A stretch of 64,000 bases of DNA from Ophiura sarsii (Eukaryota; Echinodermata; Ophiuroidea; Amphilepidida; Ophiuridae). Position numbers and translations under genes: made by a program. Each line of letters opens with the position of its first letter. The stretch's first letter is position 1. The notes under the pieces are model-generated. The model was given only the letters and a program-made list of their open reading frames with translations, was not told the origin of the DNA and searched no databases. The DNA is taken from the NCBI GenBank assembly GCA_035610835.1, contig CM069441.1, positions 87,741,574-87,805,573 on the forward strand, given 5' to 3'. Positions 1 through 12,052 of the stretch are shown one piece after another.

Positions 1-835
1 CTATCTTGATGGGACTTGGTGAAGAGAAGGGGTGTGGTAGGTTCTTTTGCTGATTAAATTTTCAAGGTCATTGGAGGTCATTCAAGGTCATCGGGGTCAA
101 ATATGTTTAAAACTTTTGTGACGTGTTGTAACGCGATATCTGGAGATCCGTAAGGCCTATCTTGATGGGACTTGATGGAAGGAAGGGGGGTGGTGTGTTC
201 TTTTACTGATTACATTTTCAAGGTCATTGGCGGTCATCAAAGGTCATCTGGGTCAAATGTGGGGGTCAAATAAGATCCGTAAGGCCTATCTTGATGGGAT
301 TTGGTGGAGGGAAGGGGGTGTGTTCTTTTAGCTGATTAAATTTTCAAGGTCATTGGAGGTCATTCAAGGTCATCTGGGGTCAAATAGATCAGTAAGGCCT
401 ATCTTGATGGGATTTGGTGGATGGAAGGGGGGGTGGTGCGTTCTTTTGGCTGATAAAATTTTCAAGGTCATCGAAGGTCATTCAAGGTCATCTGGGGTCA
501 AATAAGATCTTTAAGGCCTATCGTGATGAGATTTGGTGGAGGGAATGGGGGTGGTGTGTTCGATTTGCTGATAGAATTTTTAAGGTCATCGGAGGTCATT
601 CAAGGTCATCTGGGGGTGGTCAAATAAGATCCGTAAGGCCTATCTTGATGGGATTCGGTGGATGGAAGGGGGGTGGTGCGTTCGTTTTGTTGATAACATT
701 TTCACGGTCATCGGAGGTCATTCAAGGTCATCTGGGGGTCAAATAAGATCCGTAAGGTCTATCTTGATGAAATTTGGTGGAGGGAATGGGGGTGGTGTGT
801 TCTTTTAGCTAATTGAAATTTGGAGGTCATCAGAG
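1..835 (+). repeat. Minisatellite of ~115-155-bp units rich in AGGTCA half-sites
   Basis: About seven degenerate units, each with CTATCTTGATGGGA, a G-rich GGAAGGGGGTGGTG block, TTTTCAAGGTCA and then further (A/G)GGTCA hexamers. Half-site clusters lie near 63-98, 219-252, 345-378, 463-500, 581-612, 704-740 and 815-832. In most units successive hexamers start 10 bp apart. The array runs off the left edge. A 110-codon open frame (414-746) is a by-product of the repeat. Confidence 0.9.
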
Positions 836-1250
836 GTCAATGTATACAAGAAAATAAATGAAGTAAGGACAACCAGATCAGATGTCAAGTGTCGTAACTA
901 TGTGTAATTTAAAAAGAAGAGCATGGTGGTTCTGCCCCACCAAACGGACCTAATTAAAATAGCAATAGAAATTGGGAGGTATACGTATGCCATCCTGACA
1001 AGACATCCTGATAACCCCCCCCCCCCCCCCCCCCCCGCGCTACAATACTTCCCTTAAGATAAAACTACCTTAATGTATACAGTTGCTATGAAGGAACTAC
1101 TTTAATGTGTACAGTTGCTACAAAGGAAGGTTTTTAGTACTGGGTAACATTTGAGCATCCCTTAAGGTATTACATCCCTTACATTAACTACAATGCCTAC
1201 CTCTGTGACAGTGCTACATTTTATCATACATCTCACCATCATTTCTTTCA
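836..1250. other. Unannotated sequence with a 22-base poly-C tract
   Basis: No gene is recognised. It includes a C run at 1015-1036 and a short repeated phrase TGTACAGTTGCTA near 1076 and 1117. Confidence 0.6.
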
Positions 1251-1436
1251 ATTCACTTTTGATGAACAGGCGAGACGCGCTGTTCGACGCCTGTTCGAGA
1301 ACCGCCTTTTTTTTCTAAGTATGCTACGTATTACTACGGTACGGTGAGCTTGTGTAAGCTGGCCTGGCAGTTTTTCAATGAAATAATAGCCCCAGGCTAT
1401 AAACATGGTCAAGTATACTCGACCATGAAGCATTGA

Positions 1437-1580
1437 CCCCGTGGCCCACTGGTAGAGAGCTAGTCTGTGAACCGAGAGGTCCAGGGTTCAAGCCCAGGGG
1501 GAGCCAAGACACTTTTTGGCCTCACTTTTTGTAGTGCGAAAAAAAATCTTTGGAAAATGTGGCTTCGGGGTTAGGGTTAA
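1437..1580 (+). mobile_element. tRNA-like element (SINE/MITE-like) ending in TTAGGGTTAA
   Basis: Bases 1437-1500 resemble a tRNA: CCCCGTGGCCCACTGGTAG (A box) and GGTTCAAGCCC (B box). The 3' flank ends TTAGGGTTAA at 1580, the same terminus as the elements at 7610-8221. The left limit is unclear, perhaps near 1250. The anticodon arm is not convincing for a working tRNA. Confidence 0.55.
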
Positions 1581-1670
1581 CGGGAAATTTTTTTTCTTCA
1601 TTTTTTTGTTTTTCCTTTTTTTCTAAGTATGGTTATATTAATCTAATTGAAACAATTGAAACAAACCTAC

Positions 1671-4600
1671 CTGACTGTGGCATAGTGCAGCTATAGGAAT
1701 AATCATCTATTTCATCGGTTGTGCTTGCTACTGTTGTAGTAGGAGTGTCATTATCTGAAACTGGACTACATTGAGCTACGGTATCTTCAGGGGGATCCTT
1801 TGATTTTAAAAGAGATAAATATTGTCTTTATTTAGATATTAACAAATGTATCGAATACTAATAGTCCTATATTTTTCTAAATCATTTACAATAGTATGTT
1901 TAATAATAAGTGCATTTAATAAGAAATTATTAGTCTATAAAGCAGGCCTTCTCAAATGGTGGCGCGCGTCACCATTTGTGGTGCATTGCGTGATCAGTCC
2001 GAGTGGCGCGCGGAAGGATGCATGGGGAAAAAAAATAAAAATTGTTAAAAAAATATATCCCCAACTTTAACCAGATCGCATGAGCCACTTTAGCTACTAA
2101 CTGCAGTGGGGTAAGTCATGATTATTGGTAGTAGGCCTTTTAATTATCGCTACATTTGCTAACATTTTTTGTACATTTTACCATCAACATCTCTTTATTT
2201 CTTGTTCCATATTGCATGCAAATATAGCTCTCCTTAGACTCTTAAAAGGGGGTAAACCCATGAGCTTCCAGGGGGGCCCCTTGAACCCACCCGTTTTTCG
2301 CTCCCCAAGCTTCGTTCGCAGGGATAGTGACGCTTCTAGATCACTAACATCTCAAAAGTGGTGCTTCACAAAATCTAATTGAGAAGGCCTGCTATAAAGG
2401 CATAGCTACAATCTTGACAAAAAGTTCTTGGAACGCGAACGCTGAGCACACGTGTTGGGTATTGTGTGCATGTATTGATACTTAGTGTCTTCTGTTATAA
2501 ACGGAAATTGTTCAAATGAGATTTTTCCTTCCCCACCCCCCATCGATCAATTGGGACACTCTGGCAAGCTGCAGGATGCCACTGGCCTTGGTCAACATTG
2601 TACGGGGGAGTGGGGGTGACACTTTTCCGTTAAAGGTATATTATGTGATTTTTCCAGGGAACACCCTCAACATCGAAAAAAAAATTGAAAGTAGATTTTC
2701 TTGCAGATTTACATTTCTGATCATAAATCGTACATACATTCCAAGTTACAGGGTGATACGATTCTTAATTACTTCAAAATCATGGTTTTAGAGTGAATTT
2801 AGAGTGAAAATACTCTGTATTAACTTGGAATGTATGTACGATTTATGATCAGAAATGTAAATCTGCAAGAAAATCTACTTTCTAAAAAAAATCATGAATA
2901 GAGGGCGCTATCTGGAAAAGATCACATAATATGCCTTTAATCACACGCAAATGTTCCAAGACTTTTTTCCAGGATTGTAGATGAAACCAAAAGCACCTGA
3001 TATCCATCTGATAGGACCTCTGAAGCTTGTGTGAATTTCAAGGTTTTATGGACTCTTAGCCCATTTTCAATAGAATGGAGGGAACTTTGAAATTGGTTTC
3101 ATTATGCTGCCTTACATAGAGCTATTGTTTTAAAACACCTTTTTACTTAAAATGGACTAAATGTTGGTGGTGAGGGGTTTTTCTTCAACATTTATTTGTG
3201 TATTTACCAATTAAAAAGGAGAAATGTAACATGGGTCTCAAATAAAAAGAAAACTATCATTATCATACACTTGCGATTCAATTTTACACAGTGACAATCT
3301 TCCAAAATGCTTGAAAATCTTGAAAATTATCCAAAATACCTTTTTAATGTGAATAGAAACTACAATTTGTCCACATGAAAGTCATTCCTAATGCATATGA
3401 TGTCTTATTCAGGACTGGAAATAGCACCTGCCCATAGTGGGTAACTATTGTGTCGGGCGGGTGAAGATACAACAGTACCTGGCCAACTGGCAGGTAAAGG
3501 TTTTCAAACTTACAGTGTAAGGTAGTTAGGAATTTCGTCAGGCAGGTATTTTTGTGGGTAACTTGCCCGACTGGCTGGTTGAAAAAAATCTGAAGTTCCA
3601 GCCCTGTGCTTATCTATCTCTACTTTTTTGCTCGTTTGTTTTCCATGAATGATATGGTTCATTTGTCACATCAACTTAGTATGACTTATAGCTAGAGGCA
3701 GCGTGGCTGCCGAGTGCTATAAGGAATTAATAGCACTCATCGACAGTACTAGTATTAGTGATGATTTATGTGGCAGAACTCTGCTGTACAAATCCCCTGC
3801 ACAGGACACTGATAGAACTTAGAAGTTTTGATTCAAGCAACACTGATCAAGATAAACAATCATCTACTAAACACACACACACCAAGTTGGGATATAATTA
3901 ATCAGGTTATTTACGATGTCAAATTTATAGCACTCTGAAGCTGTACTGTAATTGAAATTTGTGGAACTCTGGACTGGCTGTGTATGTTCTATTAATGATA
4001 ATTATGAAATGATTCATGTGTAAATTAAAACCGTGTACCACAATCTGCATTCTTACAATATAGCTAATTACCTTTGATATCAGTCCGTAGTAACTGAACT
4101 GATCACTGGTCACCAGATGACACGGGAACATGCCCTCATTGGCATCATTCAGTTGACACTCCAACGTCCTATCCCCATAGTTAAACGACAAACATCCTGA
4201 GTTGACGGCACATAACAGCGCACAACGGACGACACCTCGTACATCTGTTACAAGTTTAAAAAAAGTGTATTCAAAGTAAAATGAATATTAAAAATATTTG
4301 TTATCAGAATATGAAGGCAACCAATGTTTGCGGCAATAGATGCATGTATTCACTATCATCACTCATCAGCAAAAAGAATAACGACATTTCATGGTACCAT
4401 TTACCAGATTGGTAAAGTTACTGCATTTTGAAACCGAACACAAATTAAATATTTTACTCAATGACAAGTGAATTCATGTATGGTACACAATAGCTAACTA
4501 ATAAAGACAAATCAAACATTCTCAGTTATTTTTACATACACAAAAGGAAATCCGTGCCATGGAACTTTAGCAGGATTAATAGCATTATTAATATACAGAC

Positions 4601-5511
4601 CACATCTGTAGGTCTAAGTTTTTAAAAGTACCGCGTAAAGACAAAATCGGCTAAAGAAATAAACACAATCACATGTATGGACGTCGCCATATTAATCAAA
4701 GCTGTGACGAAAGACTTACGAGATATTCCGCGTCTTTGTTTCGTGTTTTGATATTATCGATTTATGCATTTAATTCCTGCGTGATACCGTCCAGCAACCT
4801 GTTGCTGATGAGGCGGTTTTAGTTACGATGACATCACAATATTGGGTATGGCTACCCGATCAGCACTTTCGCAACAGACAACCGGGCGCGAATTTCAAAT
4901 AATCACAGGTTGTGGATGTGCAGTTTAAATTGGTTTAATTGAACATTATAGTTCTGTGTTCAATTAAAATGGTCAATATACATTAGATAATTATTTTCCT
5001 ACTATGTAATGCATGTAATGCATGGTTTTTGTGATAGTCGGACTCAGTTCTGACTATTGTGGACCGTTTTCATGAAATAGTGGAATTCAATAGATCTTAT
5101 AAGAGAAAATATCGCTAATCTTGTTCAGTTTATAAAATGTTCACTTTTACGCAAGTATAAAATATGTTTACCACAACCAATTTCAACCAACTAAAATTCT
5201 TTAGAAAGCTAATGAGATAACCGGCCGTCTGCCTCAATAAAAAATCTGTGAAATTTGTGCACAGATTTTAAGATATAAAATCCCAAAGTTGAGTACACTT
5301 ATTTCTACTCACCCTGTATGCTCTTTATCTGATGGCCCATCAATTGCTTGTCTTTGTAGAGTTCCATTCTGGTAGAATGCATCGCTGATGATATCGGTGA
5401 GCAGTGGTTATGGGTATGTCTTATGGAGATTAGCAGACATGTAATAAGCAGAAGAAGAGAACAGCATCCTGACTGATGGGAAATAACCTGGTTTATAAAT
5501 GACAATGACAT
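1671..5511 (-). CDS. Gene 1: secreted PAN/Apple-domain protein (3' part outside window)
   Basis: Three exons are visible: exon 1 5313-5511 (ATG at 5511), exon 2 4072-4244, exon 3 1671-1797; the exons for the C-terminal domain would lie left of base 1. Exon 1 encodes a start MSLSFINQ followed by a hydrophobic core (LLLLITCLLISI), read as a signal peptide or signal anchor, then MELYKDKQLMGHQIKSI, the start of the PAN domain. Exon 2 supplies the PAN core: RCALLC, CLSFNYGD, ECQLND, FPCHL and an aromatic end, the usual PAN_1 spacing. Exon 3 is the Thr-rich linker with DNDTPTTTVASTT. Splice sites are canonical (CAGG/GTGAGT, AACAG/AT, AAAG/GTAATT, AAAG/GATCC, TCAG/GTAGGT), with phases 1, 0 and 1 as in gene 3. 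PAN domains bind proteins or carbohydrates outside the cell; the ligand is unknown. Exons 2-3 differ more from gene 3 than exon 1 and its upstream DNA do. Confidence 0.75.
1943..2391. mobile_element. hAT-like non-autonomous element, 8-bp TSD
   Basis: Ends are CAGGCCTTCTCAA and TTGAGAAGGCCTG, flanked by the perfect 8-bp direct repeat CTATAAAG (1935-1942 and 2392-2399). The subterminal TGGTGGCGCGCG is a phrase seen in many hAT short elements. No transposase is present. The element lies in the intron between exons 2 and 3 of gene 1. Confidence 0.85.
2630..2940. mobile_element. TTAA-flanked foldback element, family AGGTATATTATG
   Basis: An almost complete inverted repeat about 311 bp long. Outer ends are TTAAAGGTATATTATGTGA and CACATAATATGCCTTTAA, with inner palindromic ACATTCCAAGTTAC arms. 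Non-coding. Confidence 0.8.
3411..3605. mobile_element. Short foldback element, hAT-like ends (CAGGACTGGAA/TTCCAGCCCTG)
   Basis: The inverted ends are imperfect, flanked by similar CTTAT words consistent with a decayed 8-bp duplication. Related copies lie at 34035-34246 and from 63788 to the right edge. All are in the same intron of genes 1, 3 and 5. Confidence 0.5.
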
Positions 5512-5812
5512 TTTCAATGGCGCCTTGAAGAACTAGCTAAGGTGAAAACTTGAACAATATTTGTATAAGGATCACTATCCATATAATAGTACCATCCATG
5601 CATGTAAACACGTCTTGTCAAGTCCATTCCGAGATTTAAAATGTAGTGGACAAACTTGAATATAATGTTTATGACTCCCATATTTTAGATAAGGAGACGG
5701 GTATATAATCTATTATTATAATGGATATTCACTCAAGCAGAGAAACCATAATCATCTCAATTATTTGAGATAATTGAGATGAAGAAAACACTTTAATAAG
5801 GTATTTAGACCA

Positions 5813-6194
5813 TTAAAGGCATATTATGTGATCTTTTCCAGGGAGCGCCCTCTATTCATGATTTCTTTTAGAAAGTAGATTTTCTTGCAGATTTACATTT
5901 CTGATCATAAATCGTACATACATTCCAAGTTACAGAGCGATACGATTCCTAATTACCTCAAAATCATGGTTTTAGAGTGAATTTAGACTAGGATAAAATA
6001 AGTTGTCGGACATCCGACAGATTATTTTCACTCTAAAACCATAATTTTGCAGAAATTAAGAATCGTATCACCTTGTAACTTGGAATGTATGTACGATATA
6101 TGATCAGAAATGTAAATCTGCAAGAAAATCTGTTTTCAATTTTGTTTCTATGTTGAGGGAGTTCCCTGGAAAAGATCACATAATATACCTTTAA
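5813..6194. mobile_element. TTAA-flanked foldback element, family AGGTATATTATG
   Basis: Ends TTAAAGGCATATTATGTGA and CACATAATATACCTTTAA, long imperfect inverted arms, and a central GTCGGACATCCGAC palindrome. The twin is at 36895-37276. Confidence 0.8.
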
Positions 6195-6279
6195 GATGTA
6201 TCGCCAAGTATAAGTCTACAAACATCACCATGGCATGGAGTAAAACAAAATTGGGAATGAAAGTTAAGGGCGAGAGTGT

Positions 6280-7234
6280 TTAAAGGGGCATTGAGAGATA
6301 CGTATGGGGTGGCGCCCTCAATTGTATAGAAATGTGTTTTTGCACCTAAGTAATATATACTTAGGCGTATACAGTCATCAAAAAAAGTAACTATACAGGT
6401 AATAAATGGGCTTCTAACTCTTAAAATATATATCCTACCTAAAAATATTAAATTATAAAGTTGTTGAGAAATTCGTCTTCTTTAATATGAGATATTGCAC
6501 GCTAGGATCGGGTGATTATTGAGGAAGTGGCACTCAAAAATGTAAGGAGAAGTCCGAATTTCATTTTCACATTTTTATTTTCTACACACGGACCAAATCT
6601 ACGGGTATCTTATCGATTACCGGGAGTGCAATTGGGGGATGCATGCGCAGGTTGGACATTCGGCCGTATTGTTCGATGGATCAATACGCCACACACACGC
6701 TACCTGTCAACCTCTCCCCCGTGTTGAAATGTAAAATGTGAATTTGAAATTGTGACTTAACCATGCATTTCGGATTGTCGCTTCTTAAATATTCAACCGA
6801 TCCTAGCGTGCAATATCTCATATTAAAGAAGATAAATTTTTCAACAACTTTATGATTTAATATTTCTAAGTAGGATATATATTTTTAGTGTTAAAAGTAC
6901 ATTTATTACCTGTATAGTTACGTTTTTTTGATGACTGTAGTAACTACCATCTGAAACAGTTTACCAAAATTCGCCGTTTATCATGTAAAATTTCAAGATT
7001 TTCTTAGTTTCGATCTGATCATATCGAAACTAGGTGCTGAATTCGGAAGTTATGCGATCATTTTACTTACAGCCTTTTCGCTGCAAATCTCAACACGGAA
7101 GTGCCGTTATTTGCTTATTTGACATGAAGGCGATGTCGGAATTGTATGACATTTTTTATTTGGGCTATGTTGATGATTATCTTTACATTATTAGCTCATT
7201 TAGTATATCGATAAATCTCTCGGTGCCCCTTTAA
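6280..7234. mobile_element. TTAA-flanked element, family AGGGGCATTGAGAGAT, with nested insertion
   Basis: Ends TTAAAGGGGCATTGAGAGAT and ATAAATCTCTCGGTGCCCCT followed by TTAA. A second element (6372-6937) sits inside. The twin without the nested element is 37363-37748. Confidence 0.8.
6372..6937. mobile_element. TA-flanked palindromic element (CAGTCATCAAAAAA ends), absent from unit B
   Basis: Inverted ends CAGTCATCAAAAAAAGTAAC and its near complement ending GATGACTG, with TA on each side (6370-6371, 6938-6939). Unit B has a single TA at 37453-37454, the empty site. Inner arms include CAGGTAATAAATG. The TA target suggests Tc1/mariner-like mobilisation. Confidence 0.85.
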
Positions 7235-7609
7235 TATACAAAAACAATCAATATATTCACTCACTAGCACAGAAAAACCATTTAGAATCATCTCAAATTC
7301 AGTTAATTGAGATGAAAACAGTACGTTTTAATGAGGTATTTAGACCATTACGATGTCGCCACTAAATTGTCTACAAAATATTCACCATGGCAACGATCAA
7401 ACTTAAGTAAGAAAAATATAAAGGACAGTTAAATTTATGGTGAAAGGACAAGATGACCAAGTTGAAATGACCTTAGAAGACTATTACTTTAGTTTACTTA
7501 AGTCTGATCGCTTCCGATATTTTTTTCACATCAACATATTTTGATATCAAAAGAAAGCCCAAATTTTTCTCATTATTTGATTAAAATTTTAGGCGCAAGA
7601 TATGGTCCA

Positions 7610-7887
7610 TTAACCCTAACACTCCCGGTGGATTTTCTAACGAAATTTTTTTCAAGCAAAAAAAGCACACACAACAAGAGGTGCCACGCCCCGGGGTTTG
7701 AACCCACGACCTCTCGGTTGACGGTCGAACGCTCTACCAACTGCGCCACGGGGGAAGCTATGCTGGGCGAGTGTATTCGCCCAGCTATATAGCCCGGGGC
7801 CATTATTTCACACAAAAACCTCAGCGCCGGGTGGAACCGACAGGCTGGGAAATGGGATTTCATGGGATATGGGGCTGTAAGGGTTAA
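7610..7887 (-). mobile_element. 278-bp element with tRNA-like core and TTAACCCT-type inverted ends, copy 1
   Basis: On the minus strand, 7687-7753 resembles a tRNA: CCCCGTGGCGCAGTTGGTAG (A box) and GGTTCAAACCCC (B box). The element starts TTAACCCTAACA and ends TGTAAGGGTTAA, a short imperfect inverted repeat. The anticodon loop has C where a tRNA needs U33, so it is not a working tRNA. Confidence 0.75.
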
Positions 7888-7943
7888 TCAAGATGAAATT
7901 AGAGAAAAAAAGTGAAAATTAAAAAATTAAAAAAAATCGTTCC

Positions 7944-8221
7944 TTAACCCTAACACTCCCGGTGTATTTTCCAACGAAATTGTTTTCAAGCAAAAAAAGC
8001 ACACACAACAAGAGGTGCCACGCCCCGGGGTTTGAACCCACGACCTCTCGGTTGACGGTCGAACGCTCTACCAACTGCGCCACGGGGGAAGCTATGCTGG
8101 GCGAGTGTATTCGCCCAGCTATATAGCCCGGGGCCATTATTTCACACAAAAACTTCAGCGCCGGGTGGAACCGACAGGCTGGGAAATAGGATTTCATGGG
8201 ATACGGGGCTGTAAGGGTTAA
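7944..8221 (-). mobile_element. 278-bp tRNA-like element, copy 2 in direct tandem
   Basis: Same length and orientation as the copy at 7610-7887, 56 bp away, with few differences. The tRNA-like part is 8021-8087. Unit B lacks both copies (empty region near 38130-38170). Confidence 0.75.
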
Positions 8222-10809
8222 GACCTTATAGGCCAAAATGAGTGTCCAATAAAGGTGAATATAACCTTGTGCTTCTAAAATAAGAACCATTGGAGTTCTG
8301 CAATTCAAGCATGTGGAATACCGGTATATGACTAATTAAAGGATGACGCTTCATGTAGAATAGAAAACATCAAGTTGAAAATCGGACCAGGAATCGGAAA
8401 ACCTACCTTTAAACCTATTAGAATGATCATACAACATTTACATTGTTACTGTATGGAACTTACATAAATATCACTCAACTGTTACCATAATGGGAGCTGA
8501 CTGGTTTGAGGTGGACAGCATGTATCATTCATGAGTTGTGTCCACGAAACATGATAACCATAACCCGGGGCATACAGTTTTGGGAATAAAACTAACAATG
8601 TTTCATTGATAACCATAATATGTGCTGTTTAAAGTATGACTATCTTTGTCACTCTACACATAGCAACTGAGGAGAGCCCATCCACACAAAACAAACTTGT
8701 ATTGCAATAATGTGTTAAGTCCACCACTAATTTTGGAAACTATTATTCGCTCCATACGAGGGTCATTCAATAAGTTCTACCTCCTACCTCATAACTTTGT
8801 ATATAAGCCATTCTTATGAAATATTACACAATTGTAGCTTTGTATCTCAGCTACAACTGATGATGCAGTGAAAGCCAGATATCCATTTAGTGTGACGGAA
8901 ACGGATGGAAAACAGCAAAATATCGCCGAAGTGCTATTCATTTGGCCTATGTTAAGAGATAAAACGTAACTATCGGTCAATTATAACCGTTTTAAATGTC
9001 AAATATCTCTTGAACAGGCTATGAATAATAAAGGTGATTGATTTCTTAGAAAAACATATGCCCTTTGATTAGCCAGAACCAGATCAGGACAACCATTAAT
9101 ATTACCCCTCCCCTAGAGAACCCTGCCAAAGTCATATTTGATTTTCATAAGAACTAAGAGATCTTCAATATACAGGACTTAAGGAGGGATTACAAGTCTC
9201 TCGAAGAGATAATTTTCTATCATTGCTTGCCTGATTGTCTATTCTGAAGGTTGTACATAAGGAAAACTCATAAGGTGACTATTATGTTAAAGATTTCACG
9301 TACGAGGCATGCTGTGGCTTAACTTGTAACAATGACAATTTGACCGATTAACAGTATTCCTGTATACCAAAGGCATCAATACATTTGAGTTGATATTATT
9401 TGCAAGCTTACAGGCGTTAATATTGCTAACAATCTCATGCATACATGATAATACTATAATAGATTCAGATACCATTTATTGATTTCCATTCTAAATATTT
9501 AAATCATGCTTTTATATCTAACCATACACTTACGGACCCCCCCCCCCCCGAAAAACATGTATCTATTTGTAAGGTAATTTTCCATTTCCGTTGTCCAAAA
9601 TCTCTCTGGCTTTGACCGCATTGTACCAAAAGTGAAACAGGTATCGATTATGATTTACCATATGTGTAGCTATGATTCAGAGCTATAATCATTATAAATG
9701 TCACGAGGCTGACTCTGATTCCCGCGTATCTGGCAACTCTGATTCCCGCGTATCTGGCAACACCAGTTCCCGCGGTTCCAACAGTGGATCACAACTCTGA
9801 TGAAATCTGACTGAACTAGTCAGAAGAAACGTTAGTTGGTGAGTAAATATTTATATTCATTCACCTCAATTACTGGTTTTGATAAACATAATGTTTTAAT
9901 CCAATTATTTACCTCAACAAACCTGATGAACTTATACAATAGGCTGACATTCATATTAGCGATGTTATGAGTGAGGAGGTAGAACTTATTAAATGCCCCT
10001 CGTAGTTATAGAGCACCATTTCTAGTGATGGTTTCCTCAAGATTTATATTGTGTTATAACCATTTTTAAGCAAACACATGAATCTTTAATGCGTTGCATG
10101 ACACAAGTTCTTTTTCAGACAAGCATTTTTTAAAAAAAAATTTTTATTTTTAAATTTTCATTTTAACCAATTTATAAAAATATTACTATTTGCTGCTCGA
10201 AATGAATAAGTTTGCTTGAATAGATTGCTTTTAAACTATTATCACAGTAGAAACATTAGTCAAATTGACATTTACCAATTTAATCTTGTCATGAACCACA
10301 GTCTGTCAGTCATATTTGTCAGTAAAGAAAAAAAAAGGAAAAGAAGGAAAACCAACCGACCGACCCGACTTCAAGATTTTAGGCACTTGAGGGCGACACA
10401 ACATTTTTTGTTGGACTTAAACTCTTGGTTTATTAAAACTTATCCATAAAGACATCAATATGTGTAGTAACAGGCATAGACGGGTGATATGCCCTTTTTG
10501 AAATTTGTTAAGGACCGTTGCTTTCTATTCGAATTGGCGCATTATTACAATTTTGATATGCCGCCATACGAATGGCTCCATTTGGGGCAATTTTCTACTA
10601 ATTGTTTTTTTATTTGTTCAATAATGAAAAGTGGATTTGCATAAGATTTTTTGTCTATATTCATCATTTCATTGTATATAAGACAGTAGTTTGGTTTAAA
10701 TACTGAAATTATTTGGTTTATACATTAACCCTTTTTGTTACAAGCCTGCGTGGTAGAACTGCCTTAATATTGAACCAACACATGCATGGAAGCTCCGCAT
10801 TTGCAGGGT

Positions 10810-11866
10810 CAATCACCTCGTAACTAACCAGGTAATAAATGTGCTTATAACTCTAAAAGTAAAGTGCTCAACAAAAGTAAGTCATACACTTCGTTATATA
10901 TGTTCTATAGAGTAACTTCCGATTATTTTTTGACCAAAAAGGCTAGATAGACATTTGAATGGATCTTTTAGGCACAAATCTGGTATTTAAACTTACCACT
11001 AACCAACAAAGAAGCCATGATTAGCACCATTTAATGAAAATCTTTGCCGTTTCCAAATTCACATTTTCAACAAACTACGCGGGGAGATCACATGTTACCT
11101 GTTCACACTCGAACAGGCACGAACCAACACAGTTTCACTGTGTGATCAATATCCCTTTCATTCCTGGCCATTCAGGTGCCACATACAGCATTTTCTTGCC
11201 GCTTGCATGCGTTGAAAATGCGAATTTGAAAACATCACAGATTTTTATTAAATGGTGTTATAATGGTTTATCTTTGTTGTTTCGTGGTATGTTTGGTACC
11301 AAATTGTTCCAAAATTATTCATCTAAATGTCTATCTAGCCTGCTTTGGACAGGAATTAGTCGGAAGACATAAGATATAAACAAAGTGTATGACTTTCTTT
11401 TGTTGAGGACTCTATAACTCATACTTCACAATATTGTTCAGAAATCTCTCCTTTTAAATTTGAGATATTTGAGATATATGTGAAGAATGGTTTGATATCA
11501 AGGAAGATACAGTACCAAAAGGAAGATAAAGTGTGTTTCCATTTTTGCATATTGCTTTTCTCCACAGGCAAATAACTGATTATTGCTAGTGCCAATTGGT
11601 AATGCATGTACAGGTTGGATATAGTTGGCACGGCACACATGCAATACCCGTCATACTCTACCCCGTGTTGAAAAGAAAAATGAAAAAATGAAAATCATAC
11701 TTATACACCATACATTTGGGATTGTAACTTCTGCAATAATTTACCATTTTTAGTGTTCATTACGTCAAATTAAAGAGAAGAAATTTCAACTTTATGATTC
11801 AATATTGTGAAGTAGGAGTTCTATTTTGAAGTTATGAGCACATTTATTACCTGTTCAGTTACCCTT
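10810..11866. mobile_element. Palindromic element (CAGGTAATAAATG family) split by another insertion
   Basis: The left arm has AACCAGGTAATAAATGTGCT and the right arm ends near ATTTATTACCTGTTCAGTTA at 11840-11862. The same family occurs at 6372-6937 and 30546-31072. It is interrupted by 10862-11412. Confidence 0.6.
10862..11412. mobile_element. Nested TA-flanked foldback element (AAGTGCTCAACAAAAG ends)
   Basis: Ends AAGTGCTCAACAAAAG and CTTTTGTTGAGGACTC, with TA at 10860-10861 and 11413-11414. Removing it restores AAAAGTATAACTC, which matches the uninterrupted family member near 30589. Inner arms pair around ATAGACATTT/AAATGTCTAT. The 112-codon frame within it (11034-11372) resembles no protein. 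Confidence 0.75.
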
Positions 11867-12052
11867 TTATGGCTGTATACTCCCTGGTACAGTAAGCAAA
11901 TAAGAAGGTCAGTTTTCAAAATTGTGCACTTTTATTTTTTACAAACATACAGAATGATAGCATGGATAAATGTATGGTCCTCATATTATTATTCATGGAA
12001 ATATTACAAATGATACCAAATTTGCAATTCTCGAATTGATATTTTACCAATA

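Noticed and set aside
414..746. 110-codon open frame at the left edge
   Set aside because: It reads through the minisatellite; its repeated peptide simply mirrors the DNA repeat.
7687..7753. Functional tRNA gene
   Set aside because: A and B boxes are good, but the anticodon arm mispairs, U33 is missing, and the sequence is part of a repeated element.
7573..8308. Open frames of 96 and 129 codons containing VAQLVERSTVNREVVGSNPG
   Set aside because: This peptide is the translation of the tRNA-like core; the frames are by-products of the two elements.
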